From NCBI GenBank assembly GCA_023386045.1, contig JAEWKK010000034.1, positions 1 to 64,000 on the forward strand: DNA of 64,000 nt, in the 5' to 3' direction. Below are positions 34,169 to 43,401 of this stretch, piece after piece. Under the pieces are notes generated by a model. That model was given only the letters and a program-made list of their open reading frames with translations. It did not search any database and had not been told where the DNA came from. Position 1 is the stretch's first letter; every line of letters starts with the position of its first letter. This DNA comes from Bacteroidota bacterium. GTDB lineage: Bacteria; Bacteroidota; Bacteroidia; Chitinophagales; Chitinophagaceae. A program made the translations under genes and the position numbers.

Positions 34169-34945
34169 TCAGGCTGTTTTTTCTTCAAACAGTTGATTGT
34201 AAGAAGGACTTTCTGTTTTTTTCCATTTATCCCACCAGGTAAAATAAAGCCCATAATTATACCTGAACTGTTTGTGATGCAATGAATGATGCGTGGCGCC
34301 AATGAGCCATTTTCCTAAAAAATGCCTGTGAAAATTTTTAGGATATATCTCTATGTCCAGGTGGTTAACCACGCTGCTGAAAGTCATGATGGTTAATTGT
34401 AAAAGCAAAACATAAATATGCATGGGCAACACAAGTAAAAGTGCGGGAAGAAATATTGCCTGCAAAAATCCTTCAAGCGGATGAAATGAAAATGCCGTCC
34501 AGGGAGAAGTGATATTGCTATCATGGTGAACTTTATGAACGATCCGAAAAATGCGGGGATGATGCATCCATCGATGCAGCCAGTAATAATAGGTTTCATG
34601 CAATCCCATTGATATGATCAAACTGGCGATCAGCCACCACCATGGATAGTCATTGATATCTGTATATAATTTTGTCCATCCCTTTTGCCACATAAGTAAC
34701 ATGAATGCACCTGAAACCGCAAAGATCAGGGCCGTGAGTGTACTCCAGGAAACCTCTTTCCTGAACTGATCTTTTTTATATTCCCTATTATTGATCTTCC
34801 TCGATTTCCATTTTGATGGAAACCAGACATAAAAAACAAAAAAGAAAATCCCAGCTATCAAAAAGTAACGTCCAATAACCACAGCGAAGACAATGGCTAT
34901 CGTTATTAAAAACCAGAGAGGGTCTGAAACATCAGGAAATGACAT
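34169..34945 (-). CDS. Sterol desaturase/fatty acid hydroxylase family protein
   Basis: A 258-residue integral-membrane di-iron enzyme. Histidine clusters: HETYYYWLHRWMHH, HKVHHDS and HHSLHHKQF, giving the pattern of eight or more ligands. Hydrophobic segments lie at residues about 10-40 (FLITIAIVFAVVIGRYFLI) and 95-115. The final ThrHis pair FARM is intact. It hydroxylates or desaturates a lipid; the substrate is unknown. It converges on the operon ending at 34165, with a 3-base gap. Confidence 0.9.
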   Translation of the reverse strand: MSFPDVSDPLWFLITIAIVFAVVIGRYFLIAGIFFFVFYVWFPSKWKSRKINNREYKKDQFRKEVSWSTLTALIFAVSGAFMLLMWQKGWTKLYTDINDYPWWWLIASLIISMGLHETYYYWLHRWMHHPRIFRIVHKVHHDSNITSPWTAFSFHPLEGFLQAIFLPALLLVLPMHIYVLLLQLTIMTFSSVVNHLDIEIYPKNFHRHFLGKWLIGATHHSLHHKQFRYNYGLYFTWWDKWKKTESPSYNQLFEEKTA

Positions 34946-35043
34946 ATGTTAAGGTAAAGATTTGCAATTGCATCTGCTTCAATCAGAAGCCTGCAAATCA
35001 TAAACAATGAAACTTCCTTTTTGGTTGCCTCTGTGCCGATGAA

Positions 35044-35940
35044 TTATTTGTTATTGGGCGGCAATTTCAGTGTATAGGTTTTTCCTTTGTTCACAGTAAG
35101 TGATTTTCCTTTTAACCAGGGATTCATATTACGCAACATCTTATAACTGGTTCCATTGGCTATTGCAAAACTTGCAAGGTTTGGAATAGAACTATTCACA
35201 ACAACTTCCCGGTAAGGCACTTCATCATATTTTTCTTCATCCTGTACTACAAATCCAAGTGAAGCTGCATTTTCCATGAGGTATTTAAAAGCAAGGATGC
35301 GGTAAATGTATTTATTGGTTTCTTCCGGCAATTGAAGATCATAATAGTTTTTAGTTTGCTGAAAACTAGCGTGGTTGTTATAACCAGCCATACCACAGTT
35401 ATAAGATGCTGCAGCGGCTGTCCAGTTGCCAAACCTGGCATAGGCCTGCTTCAGGTATTTACAGGCCGCATCTGTTGATCTTTCAAGGTCCTGGCGCTGA
35501 TCTACCTGTGAAGAAGTTTCGAGCCCATAGCCAGGCGCTGTTCCGTTCATAAACTGCCAGTATCCTACGGCACCGGATTTTGAAACAGCCCAGCTTTGCA
35601 TATTGCTTTCAGCAATGCATAGATATTTGAAATCGTCTGGAACACCATTGGCTTTTAATCTTTCAGAAATCACAGGAAAATTCCGGTTTGCCAGCTTCAG
35701 TAAATAAATGATGGCTCCCTGGTTATAATAATTCAGCAAAAGTTCACGGTCGAATTTTTCATAAACATCCCACCTTTCCAACGGTACTTTTTCTCCCGCA
35801 AAAGATAATTGATCAGGATGCGCGGGTGCATGCCACTGCAGTTTTACATTCTGCTTTTCCTTAAAGGCAACCTGGGATAAAACAAATAAGCTCAAAAGAG
35901 CTCCAACCAGGAATGACAACATATTCTTAACGGATCTCAT
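35044..35940 (-). CDS. Lytic transglycosylase (MltD-like)
   Basis: A 298-residue exported protein with an N-terminal hydrophobic signal (MLSFLVGALLSLFVLSQVAF). The SLT catalytic domain holds the likely catalytic Glu in CIAESNMQSWAVSKSGAVGYW, with QFMNGTAPGYGLE and WTAAAASYNCGMAGYNNHA downstream. The C-terminus has LysM-like fragments (AIANGTSYKMLRNMNPWLKG). It cleaves the MurNAc-GlcNAc glycan with anhydro-MurNAc formation. It is monocistronic; no other cell-wall gene is adjacent. Confidence 0.92.
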   Translation of the reverse strand: MRSVKNMLSFLVGALLSLFVLSQVAFKEKQNVKLQWHAPAHPDQLSFAGEKVPLERWDVYEKFDRELLLNYYNQGAIIYLLKLANRNFPVISERLKANGVPDDFKYLCIAESNMQSWAVSKSGAVGYWQFMNGTAPGYGLETSSQVDQRQDLERSTDAACKYLKQAYARFGNWTAAAASYNCGMAGYNNHASFQQTKNYYDLQLPEETNKYIYRILAFKYLMENAASLGFVVQDEEKYDEVPYREVVVNSSIPNLASFAIANGTSYKMLRNMNPWLKGKSLTVNKGKTYTLKLPPNNK

Positions 35941-36120
35941 GGCCAGTGTTTTAAGGGTGAACCATAACAGTCACAAAAAAAGTGCCCTTCAGTTTTAGCT
36001 GGTATAGCCGTTTATTCAGAAGGTCTTGTGAAAACAAATTCCCTTTAACATTTCCTTCCATAGCCAGATGAGCTTTGGCATCATCTTCGAAGTATTGCAA
36101 TGAACTTAAAATAAGCTACT

Positions 36121-36621
36121 ATGAAAAAAATCATTACACTTTTAATCGCTGCTGGAGCTTTTGCCAGTGTGAATGCTCAAAGCACAAAGGATGAAGCCCG
36201 CAAGGTAATCCTGGGTGGAGATAAAAAAACAGGAAGTGATAATACTACAAGAGGCAGAGATGTGATCCTGGGAGGAGACAATGGAACAACCCGCTATCCT
36301 GGTTCTTCCACATCAAAACAGGCGGAAATTGATCGGGTCAATCGTGAATATGATGCAAAGATTATTTCTATCAGGAACAATCCCAATTTAAGTACAGAGG
36401 AAAAAGACAGGATCATCAGGGATCTTGAAAACCAAAGGAAAAGAGAGATCAAAAAGATCAATGGCCGTTACGATGGTGATGACAATGATCGTAAGACTCA
36501 CAAGAATAAGAAAGCAAAGTCTGATAATGGAAAACATTTAGGCTGGGAAAAAGGAAAAGGCAATCCCCATAAAAATGGTGGAACACCCGGAAAAGGAAAA
36601 GGTAAAGGAAGAAAAGGCTAA
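36121..36621 (+). CDS. Secreted small basic protein with VILGGD repeats
   Basis: A 166-residue protein with a signal peptide (MKKIITLLIAAGAFASVNAQ). Two similar motifs follow, ARKVILGGDKK and GRDVILGGDNG. The middle is a predicted helix with charged residues (EEKDRIIRDLENQRKREIKK). The C-terminal 40 residues are Lys/Gly/His-rich and end GKGKGKGRKG, containing GWEKGKGNPHKN. It is likely periplasmic or surface and strongly basic. Not recognised. Confidence 0.75.
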   Translation: MKKIITLLIAAGAFASVNAQSTKDEARKVILGGDKKTGSDNTTRGRDVILGGDNGTTRYPGSSTSKQAEIDRVNREYDAKIISIRNNPNLSTEEKDRIIRDLENQRKREIKKINGRYDGDDNDRKTHKNKKAKSDNGKHLGWEKGKGNPHKNGGTPGKGKGKGRKG

Positions 36622-36646
36622 TTTAAAAATCACAATGTCCAAAATA

Positions 36647-36677
36647 AAACCCCTTCATTTTTGAAGGGGTTTCTTAT
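36647..36677. terminator. Bidirectional terminator between basic protein gene and accC
   Basis: An 11-base-pair stem (AAACCCCTTCA/TGAAGGGGTTT) with a TTTT loop, and T or A residues on each side. It lies between two convergent genes. Confidence 0.8.
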
Positions 36678-38014
36678 TATTTCATCTTGAAGGTTTCAAG
36701 GAATTTGGTGGTAAAATCACCTTCCCTGAATTTCTCATTCTGCATCAGCTGCAAATGGAAGGGAATGGTTGTCTTCACTCCTTCAATCACATATTCGCTC
36801 AAAGCTCTGTACATGGTATCAATAGCTTCCTGCCTGGTTTGTGCAACCGTGATCAGTTTTCCGATCATGGAATCATAATATGGAGGAATCACATAACCTG
36901 CATACACATGGCTGTCCACTCTCACCCCATGGCCTCCTGGCTGGTGGAGAACCGTAATTCTGCCAGGTGAAGGTCTGAAATCATTATAGGGATCTTCTGC
37001 ATTGATCCTGCATTCAATGGCATGCAACTGTGGTTCATAGTCGCGGCCCGAAATGCGTTCTCCCATAGCTATCTTGATCTGTTCCTTGATCAGGTCATAA
37101 TTGATTACCTCTTCGGTTACGCAATGTTCTACCTGGATACGTGTGTTCATTTCCATAAAGTAAAAATTGCGGTGTTTATCAACCAGGAATTCGATGGTGC
37201 CTACGCTTTCATAGTTAATGGCCTGCGCTGCTTTCTTGGCCGCCTCTCCCATTCTATGTCGCAGTTCAGCTGTCATGAAAGGTGAGGGTGATTCTTCCAC
37301 CAGTTTCTGGTGTCTTCTCTGGATAGAGCAGTCGCGTTCACTCAGGTGGCAAATAGTACCATACCTGTCGCCTGCTACCTGTATCTCGATATGACGTGGC
37401 TCTTCCACGAATTTCTCCATGTAAATACCATCATTCTTGAAAGAAGCAGCTGCTTCCGCCTTGGCATTATTGTAGGCACGCTCCATTTCACTCTCTTCCC
37501 AAACTACGCGCATACCCTTTCCACCACCACCTGCAGTTGCTTTGAGGATGACAGGAAATCCCATATCCTTAGCAAGACTGATAGCTTCTTCCAGGCTGCC
37601 CAGCAGGCCATCACTTCCCGGAATAACGGGAACTCCGGCCTTGATCATTGTTTCCTTGGCCGTCATCTTATCGCCCATGGAATTGATCATCTCGGGAGTG
37701 GGACCGATAAATTTAATACCGTGATCGGCACAGATCTGCGAGAACTTGGCATTCTCAGCAAGGAAACCATAACCTGGATGCACAGCATCGGCATTAGTGA
37801 TCTCCACGGCAGCCATGATGTGAGGAATATTGAGATAGGAATCACTACTTTGAGCCTTTCCTATACAAACTGCTTCATCAGCAAATTTCACGTGAAGGCT
37901 GTCCCTGTCGGCTGTTGAATAAACAGCAACGGTTTTGATACCCATTTCACGTGCCGTACGAATCACACGTAAGGCGATCTCTCCCCTGTTGGCAATTAAT
38001 ATTTTCTTGAACAT
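36677..38014 (-). CDS. accC: Acetyl-CoA carboxylase, biotin carboxylase subunit
   Basis: Biotin carboxylase of 445 residues. It has the ATP-grasp motifs KATAGGGGKGMRVV and FMEMNTRIQVEHCVTEEV, with MEKFVEEPRHIEIQVAGD and RDCSIQRRHQKLVEESPSP. It begins MFKKILIANRGEIALRVIRT, the standard N-terminus. It carboxylates the biotin on AccB with ATP and bicarbonate. The upstream gap 38015-38253 holds one weak 60-codon frame, discussed as rejected. Confidence 0.97.
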   Translation of the reverse strand: MFKKILIANRGEIALRVIRTAREMGIKTVAVYSTADRDSLHVKFADEAVCIGKAQSSDSYLNIPHIMAAVEITNADAVHPGYGFLAENAKFSQICADHGIKFIGPTPEMINSMGDKMTAKETMIKAGVPVIPGSDGLLGSLEEAISLAKDMGFPVILKATAGGGGKGMRVVWEESEMERAYNNAKAEAAASFKNDGIYMEKFVEEPRHIEIQVAGDRYGTICHLSERDCSIQRRHQKLVEESPSPFMTAELRHRMGEAAKKAAQAINYESVGTIEFLVDKHRNFYFMEMNTRIQVEHCVTEEVINYDLIKEQIKIAMGERISGRDYEPQLHAIECRINAEDPYNDFRPSPGRITVLHQPGGHGVRVDSHVYAGYVIPPYYDSMIGKLITVAQTRQEAIDTMYRALSEYVIEGVKTTIPFHLQLMQNEKFREGDFTTKFLETFKMK

Positions 38015-38253
38015 TTTTTAATTAGAAGATTAGCCATTGTGCTGATGATAAACCGGGCACAAAGCAGTTAACAATGGAAAATTTTTCAGAAAATTTTTCG
38101 GAACAGTTCTACCAACATGCCTGACGCCAGATGCAAGGTAGATACTAACCGCTTTATTATGAAAGCAGTCATATACTACAACTTCATGCTTGTCTATAAC
38201 TAATTTTTGCATATCAGGAATGAAGAAGCCTGCAGATCATTCGATCAAAACAA

Positions 38254-38739
38254 TTAGCTGGGCTCTACCAGGAATAAGGGCTGATCATATTCAACTGGTG
38301 AAGCATCGTCTACCAGGATCTTTACGATCTTTCCTTTAACCTCGCTTTCAATTTCATTAAAAAGCTTCATGGCTTCAATAATACAAACCACTTTGCCCGG
38401 AGCTACATCATCGCCCACTTCTACAAAATTTGGTTTGTCAGGAGATGGCCTCCTGTAAAATGTACCGATCATAGGACTTTTAATGGTAACAGTATTGGAT
38501 GGAGCTGCCGTGGCTGCCTTGGGTTCAGATCCCTGTGGCATGGCAGGAGGAAGGCTTTGCTGAGGAGCCTGTGGCGGTAACTGGCCGTAACCTGCAGGCA
38601 TAGAGGCCGCAACAACCTGGGTGATATTTTCTTCTTTTTGCCTGATCGTTATCTTAAAATCCTTTTGCTCTATTGATACTTCACCAATATTCGAATCATT
38701 GACCATTTTGATCAACTCCTGAATTTGTTTGAAATCCAT
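38254..38739 (-). CDS. accB: Acetyl-CoA carboxylase biotin carboxyl carrier protein
   Basis: A 161-residue BCCP. The N-terminus starts MDFKQIQELIKMVNDS, then a Gln/Pro/Ala-rich linker at about residues 50-80. The biotinyl domain has the biotin-lysine context CIIEAMKLFNEIESEV, with Lys in EAMKL. The ATG at 38739 is used; a TTG at 38748 is possible. It lies between efp and accC in the same orientation. Confidence 0.96.
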   Translation of the reverse strand: MDFKQIQELIKMVNDSNIGEVSIEQKDFKITIRQKEENITQVVAASMPAGYGQLPPQAPQQSLPPAMPQGSEPKAATAAPSNTVTIKSPMIGTFYRRPSPDKPNFVEVGDDVAPGKVVCIIEAMKLFNEIESEVKGKIVKILVDDASPVEYDQPLFLVEPS

Positions 38740-38885
38740 TTGTTTCAATTTATTATGATTTTGGTTAATACAGGTGGGCTAAGATAGGAATTAAAGCAGT
38801 TCAAAGTCTTTTAGTTCCAACTATGCATATTTGTGAAATCAAAATGCATACAGCCCCCATACATTTCTTGTTATTGTTTTGCCCG

Positions 38886-38914
38886 AAATAAAATGGCGTT
38901 CACTGAACGCCACT
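38886..38914 (-). terminator. Terminator after efp
   Basis: Stem GGCGTTC/GAACGCC (7 base pairs or more) is followed on the minus strand by ATTTTATTT. Located about 45 bases past the efp stop, so accB may have its own start, or terminate-and-readthrough may occur. Confidence 0.65.
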
Positions 38915-38955
38915 TTGTATTTCTTTGTCTGGGGTGAAACATCATTTTAAAATGA

Positions 38956-39522
38956 TTATTCCTTTACCCTTTCAACGTATTCGCCAGTTTTTGTATTCAC
39001 GCGAATCAGTTCACCTTCATTCACAAATAAGGGAACCATCACCGTAGCACCTGTTTCAACAGTTGCCGGCTTCAGCGTGCGGGTAGCTGTATCACCTCTT
39101 AATCCCGGTTCGCTATAAGTAACCAGAACAACAATTTTATCGGGAAGCTCCACACTCATCGGTGTTTCTGTTTCGGTATTGAAAAGTACAGAAACCATCT
39201 GCCCATCCTTGAGGAACTGTGGTGCATCAATGGAAGTTTCAGGAACTGCCACCTGTTCAAAGGTTTCATTGTCCATGAAGTTATAGCCTGTCTCGTCTTT
39301 ATATAAATATTGATATTCCTTTCTCTCCACCCTTACAGGAAAGATATTATCTCCACTGTTCCAGGTTTTTTCGATAGAGCGTTTATTGTCTACCCCTGTA
39401 AGTTTAGCCCAAACCTTTGCCGCAGCGCGGGCAGTTTTATTTTCACCAAATTCAACAACCTTGTAAAGGCTGCCGTCCAGCTTGATGATCAACCCACGGC
39501 TGATATCTGATGTTGTTGCCAT
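38956..39522 (-). CDS. efp: Translation elongation factor P
   Basis: The 188-residue EF-P. It begins MATTSDISRGLIIKLDGSLY. The loop carrying the modifiable residue is VEFGENKTARAAAKVWAKL, where Lys sits at the tip. Domain II/III contains NFMDNETFEQV and GLRGDTATRTLKPATVETGA. It relieves stalling at polyproline stretches. Leading gene of the cluster with accB and accC, an arrangement seen in other bacteria. A full consensus promoter lies upstream at 39561-39591. Confidence 0.97.
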   Translation of the reverse strand: MATTSDISRGLIIKLDGSLYKVVEFGENKTARAAAKVWAKLTGVDNKRSIEKTWNSGDNIFPVRVERKEYQYLYKDETGYNFMDNETFEQVAVPETSIDAPQFLKDGQMVSVLFNTETETPMSVELPDKIVVLVTYSEPGLRGDTATRTLKPATVETGATVMVPLFVNEGELIRVNTKTGEYVERVKE

Positions 39523-39560
39523 AAAGAATGTAATCGTTTAATCCCGGATATTCGGGGACG

Positions 39561-39591
39561 CAAATGTAAAGGAAAACGGCCATCGGCCAAA
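39561..39591 (-). promoter_or_regulatory. Consensus Bacteroidota promoter for efp
   Basis: On the minus strand: TTTG (39591-39588), a 19-base spacer, then TACATTTG (39568-39561), exact for both boxes. The leader would be about 35 bases. The best promoter match in the window. Confidence 0.6.
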
Positions 39592-39736
39592 AGTTGATCA
39601 ATGAATTAGCCCCAATGTAAAGGTCTGCAATTCATGAAGAGGAATTAGAGTTCAAGGGGTTTACATGTTATAATGGAAAAACATAAGCAGTGGCACTATT
39701 TTTTATCTTAACTGGAGGAAATTATCCCGTTTCAAG

Positions 39737-42295
39737 ATGAAAAGATCCATTGCTTTGGTATGCTTAGGCTTAGTCTTCCATAATCTGTCTTTTTCACAAA
39801 AAAGCCTGATAGTTGACAGCAGCCAGAAGGATTACAGGATCATTATTCCCGGCAAACAATACCAGAGAAGTTCCTTCTACACCTTCCTTTGGGGCAGGCA
39901 TTACCGTAAAGAATGGGCAACGGCTGTCAAAGTTCCTGTCATTAATCTGGATACTGTTAAAGGAGGACTCACCCCGGTTGAACAGGGCGGCGGCAGGCAA
40001 ACCAAAACATTGAGATTGAAAGATGCCAAAGGCAAACAATATGTTTTAAGAAGCATTGATAAAACCTATAAAGGTGCACTCCCACCGGAAATTGCAGGCA
40101 CATTCATCGAAGACCTGGCTAATGACCAGGTTTCAACAGCACATCCTTTTGCAGCTATTACTATTCCAGGTATGATCTCAGCTGCTGGTGTTTACCATAC
40201 CAACCCACAAATTGTTTTTGTGCCCTGGTCAGCAAGACTGGGTTCATTCAATGAAGTTTTTGCCAACAGGGTTTGCCTTTTTGAAGAAAGACCCGATGAT
40301 GACCAGTCTGATGCTCCCTACTTTGGAAATTCAAAAAACGTTATTGGCACTCCTAAAATGCTGGAAAAAACAAGAGAAGAAAATGATCATAAGGTAGACC
40401 AGCCTTCTTTTGTAAGGGCAAGGCTTTTCGATATGTTTCTGGGTGACTGGGGCCGGCATGAAGACCAGTGGAGATGGGCCAGCTTTGATTCAGCAGGATT
40501 CAAGGTCTACAACCCTGTACCCAGGGACAGGGATCAAACTTATACCAAATTCGATGGCTTATTGATCAATATTGTTTCAAGTCTCGCCAACCTTGATCAC
40601 CTGCAAAGCTTTGATAAAACTATTGATGATATTGAAACCTATAATTTCCCTGCCAGAAATCTCGACCGCCGTTTCACCAATGAAGTGCCCAAACAAACCT
40701 GGCTGGATATTGCAGCTTCTTTACAAAAAGCTTTAACCGATAGTGTGATTGAAACCAGTGTAAAAGCACTTCCTCCTGAAATGTTTGCCATTTCCGGTCA
40801 GAAGATCATTGACAACCTCAAAAGAAGGCGCAATGACCTCAAGGAGTACGCTTCGGACTATTATGATTTTATCACCAGAGAAGTGGAAGTAGTAGGCTCG
40901 GAGCAGAATGAACTCTTTGTGATCAACAGGCTGAATAAAAATGAAACCAGCATCATCATTTATGACCTTAATAAAAAGAATGAACCAAAGGATCATGCTT
41001 TTTATTCCCGGACTTTTAATAATAATGAAACGAAGGAAATCCGCATTTACGGTTTGAAAGGAAATGACCGTTATTCGATCAATGGCAAAGCCAATGATAT
41101 CAAATTAAGGATCATTGGAGGCATAGACAGGGACTCCGTGGTAAATGCCTCTGGAACAACGGCTGGTCTGAAGTATTATGATAGTGGTGAGAATGATGTT
41201 GTGGGTCGAATCAGGGAAAGTTTTTCCAGTGACACTTCGATCAATAGTTATAACTATGGAGGATTTAAATATAGTTCGGGTGGATTGATTGTGTTGCCCA
41301 GCTATAGTAACCGCAGAGGAATTTTTTTCAACCTGGGTTATAAATTCACAAAACAACAATGGAGAAAAGAGCCTTTTGGCTGGAAGCAATCCATCAAAGC
41401 TTATTATTCCATCACCAATAATTCTTTTGGCGGCAATTATGAAGGTCAGTTCATGGAATTACTGGGAAAATGGAACCTCCTGCTGAATGGTAGTTACGAC
41501 CAGCTGCTGGACAATTATTTCCTGGGCATAGGCAATGAAACACATTTCAATGATACCAGGCTTTTCTATAAAATGTTTACCAACGAAGCCAACTTCACCA
41601 TGGATCTGAACAGGAAGCTGGGTAAGGGCCACGAGTTCGGTATTCGGGGATTGTATGATATGGTGAAAGTGGAAAAAGATGATGGTAAGTTTTTTCAGTC
41701 GGTAGTTGGATTGAATGATCCATCAGTTTTTAACCGTAAACATTTTGCCGGTGGCGAAATATATTATTCCTACCGCCACTTCAACGATGAAATAGTGCCT
41801 ACAAAAGGCATGCGATTCACAGCAACGGCCAACCAGATTATGAACCTGAAGGAAAATAGTCGCCGCTTCAACCGCTATACAGGATTCTTTGGCTTCTATC
41901 TTCCACTTACAAAAGCTTTCTCTTTTGCTTCCAGAAACGGGGCTGCTACCGTAACAGGCGAACCGGAATTTTACCAGTTGAATACTCTTGGTGGAGGACA
42001 AACCCTGAGAGGTTATTTCAGACAACGCTTTTATGGCAAAACCAGTTTCTTCAATAACAATGACCTGCGCTGGATCTTTAATGTCCGAAGCAAGTTATTC
42101 AATGGCAAGATGGGAATCATTGCTTTTGAAGACAATGGCAGGATATGGCAGCCCGGAGAAGAATCAAATAAATGGCACCTGGGGTATGGTGGAGGCATTA
42201 TGATTGCACCCTTTAATAAATTATCGGCTACTGTTTATTATGGCACCTCGGAAGAACTGGGAAAATTCCATATTCGCCTGGGTGGATTCTTCTGA
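39737..42295 (+). CDS. Outer-membrane barrel protein with a kinase-like domain
   Basis: An 852-residue exported protein with a signal peptide ending SFSQ. Residues about 90-330 look like a degenerate atypical kinase: KQYVLRSIDK (possible nucleotide lysine), then FLGDWGRHEDQWRWA (236-248) and PVPRDRDQTYTKFDG, resembling catalytic and metal loops of CotH/HipA-type kinases. From about residue 540 onward strands of a BamA/TamA-like surface-antigen barrel appear, for example YGGFKYSSGGLIVLPSY, NLGYKFTKQQW and a closing LGYGGGIMIAPFN with GTSEELGKFHIRLGGFF. It is likely inserted in the outer membrane. The kinase reading is by pattern only. Confidence 0.75.
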   Translation: MKRSIALVCLGLVFHNLSFSQKSLIVDSSQKDYRIIIPGKQYQRSSFYTFLWGRHYRKEWATAVKVPVINLDTVKGGLTPVEQGGGRQTKTLRLKDAKGKQYVLRSIDKTYKGALPPEIAGTFIEDLANDQVSTAHPFAAITIPGMISAAGVYHTNPQIVFVPWSARLGSFNEVFANRVCLFEERPDDDQSDAPYFGNSKNVIGTPKMLEKTREENDHKVDQPSFVRARLFDMFLGDWGRHEDQWRWASFDSAGFKVYNPVPRDRDQTYTKFDGLLINIVSSLANLDHLQSFDKTIDDIETYNFPARNLDRRFTNEVPKQTWLDIAASLQKALTDSVIETSVKALPPEMFAISGQKIIDNLKRRRNDLKEYASDYYDFITREVEVVGSEQNELFVINRLNKNETSIIIYDLNKKNEPKDHAFYSRTFNNNETKEIRIYGLKGNDRYSINGKANDIKLRIIGGIDRDSVVNASGTTAGLKYYDSGENDVVGRIRESFSSDTSINSYNYGGFKYSSGGLIVLPSYSNRRGIFFNLGYKFTKQQWRKEPFGWKQSIKAYYSITNNSFGGNYEGQFMELLGKWNLLLNGSYDQLLDNYFLGIGNETHFNDTRLFYKMFTNEANFTMDLNRKLGKGHEFGIRGLYDMVKVEKDDGKFFQSVVGLNDPSVFNRKHFAGGEIYYSYRHFNDEIVPTKGMRFTATANQIMNLKENSRRFNRYTGFFGFYLPLTKAFSFASRNGAATVTGEPEFYQLNTLGGGQTLRGYFRQRFYGKTSFFNNNDLRWIFNVRSKLFNGKMGIIAFEDNGRIWQPGEESNKWHLGYGGGIMIAPFNKLSATVYYGTSEELGKFHIRLGGFF

Positions 42296-42421
42296 TTTCC
42301 TGCTTTCAATCATTCATGATACTGCTGTATGACGAAACTCAGTAGCTGGTCATTTCATGTTTTCAACTATTCTCCTACCTTCGCACCGCAAATTATTGAT
42401 CACAATAAATAAAAATCATCA

Positions 42422-43351
42422 ATGAAAATTACAGTTGTAGGTGCAGGTGCGGTTGGTGCAACCGTTGCTGATAACATTGCCCGCAAAGAACTGTGTGAAG
42501 AGCTGGTGTTGCTTGACATTAAGGAAGGACTGGCAGAAGGCAAGGCACTTGATATGACACAAACGGCCGCTCTTCTTGGCTTTGACACCAGGATCACCGG
42601 CAGTACAAACGATTACAGCAAAACTGCAGGATCTAAAGTAGTAGTTATCACTTCAGGCATTCCACGCAAACCGGGAATGACACGTGAAGAGCTGATAGGA
42701 ACGAATGCCAATATCGTAAAAGGTGTTGCGCAAAATATCCTGAAGTATTCTCCTGATGCCATCATCATCGTGATCTCCAATCCAATGGATACCATGACCT
42801 ACCTTGCCCTGCAATCAACCGGATTGCCCAAGAACAGGATCATTGGCATGGGTGGCATACTTGACAGTGCCCGCTTCAAATGTTACCTGAGCCAGGCTTT
42901 GAACTGCAGCCCTAACGACCTCAATGCAATTGTAATTGGCGGCCATGGTGATACTACCATGATCCCATTGATCCGTTTTGCTACCTGGAACAGTGTTCCT
43001 GTAAGTAATTTCCTTAGCGCTGAACAACAAAAACAGGTGGTTGCTGATACCATGGTAGGCGGAGCTACTCTAACAAAACTGATTGGCACTTCTGCATGGT
43101 ATGCACCAGGTGCTGCTGGCGCAGCATTGGTTGAAAGCATCGTAAGAGATGAGAAACGCTTGTTTGCCTGCTGTGTGGCTCTTGATGGCGAATATGGCCT
43201 GAAAGATATCTGCCTCGGTGTTCCTGTAGTGATTGGAAGCAATGGCTGGGAAAAAGTAGTGGATTACCAGTTGAACGATGAAGAAAAAGCAATGTTCAAT
43301 AAAAGCGCTGACGCCGTAAGAGGTATGAATGATGTTTTAAAGACTTTGTAA
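42422..43351 (+). CDS. mdh: Malate dehydrogenase
   Basis: NAD-dependent malate dehydrogenase of the LDH-like type, 309 residues. The N-terminal NAD site is VGAGAVGATVADNIA, with KEGLAEGKALDMTQ (Asp selects NAD). Substrate residues: TSGIPRKPGMTREELI (Arg), GGILDSARFKCYL and VIGGHGDTTMIPL (catalytic His). It converts malate and oxaloacetate in the TCA cycle. An imperfect -7 box (TACCTTCG) lies 30-40 bases upstream. Confidence 0.97.
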   Translation: MKITVVGAGAVGATVADNIARKELCEELVLLDIKEGLAEGKALDMTQTAALLGFDTRITGSTNDYSKTAGSKVVVITSGIPRKPGMTREELIGTNANIVKGVAQNILKYSPDAIIIVISNPMDTMTYLALQSTGLPKNRIIGMGGILDSARFKCYLSQALNCSPNDLNAIVIGGHGDTTMIPLIRFATWNSVPVSNFLSAEQQKQVVADTMVGGATLTKLIGTSAWYAPGAAGAALVESIVRDEKRLFACCVALDGEYGLKDICLGVPVVIGSNGWEKVVDYQLNDEEKAMFNKSADAVRGMNDVLKTL

Positions 43352-43363
43352 TCAAACAGAGAT

Positions 43364-43401
43364 AATTAGAAAAGCGAAGCATTGGCTTCGCTTTTCTAAT
43401 T
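43364..43401. terminator. Long hairpin between mdh and the subtilase gene
   Basis: A 17-base-pair perfect stem (43364-43380 with 43385-43401, core AGAAAAGCGAAGC/GCTTCGCTTTTCT) with an ATTG loop. It lies between convergent stops and probably terminates both transcripts, although T-runs are inside the stem. Confidence 0.75.

Noticed and set aside
38030..38212. 60-codon minus-strand frame between accB and accC
   Set aside because: It is on the right strand and begins with ATG, but composition (many His, Cys and Val) is unlike neighbouring genes and I know no such gene in acc clusters. Probably leader sequence of accC.
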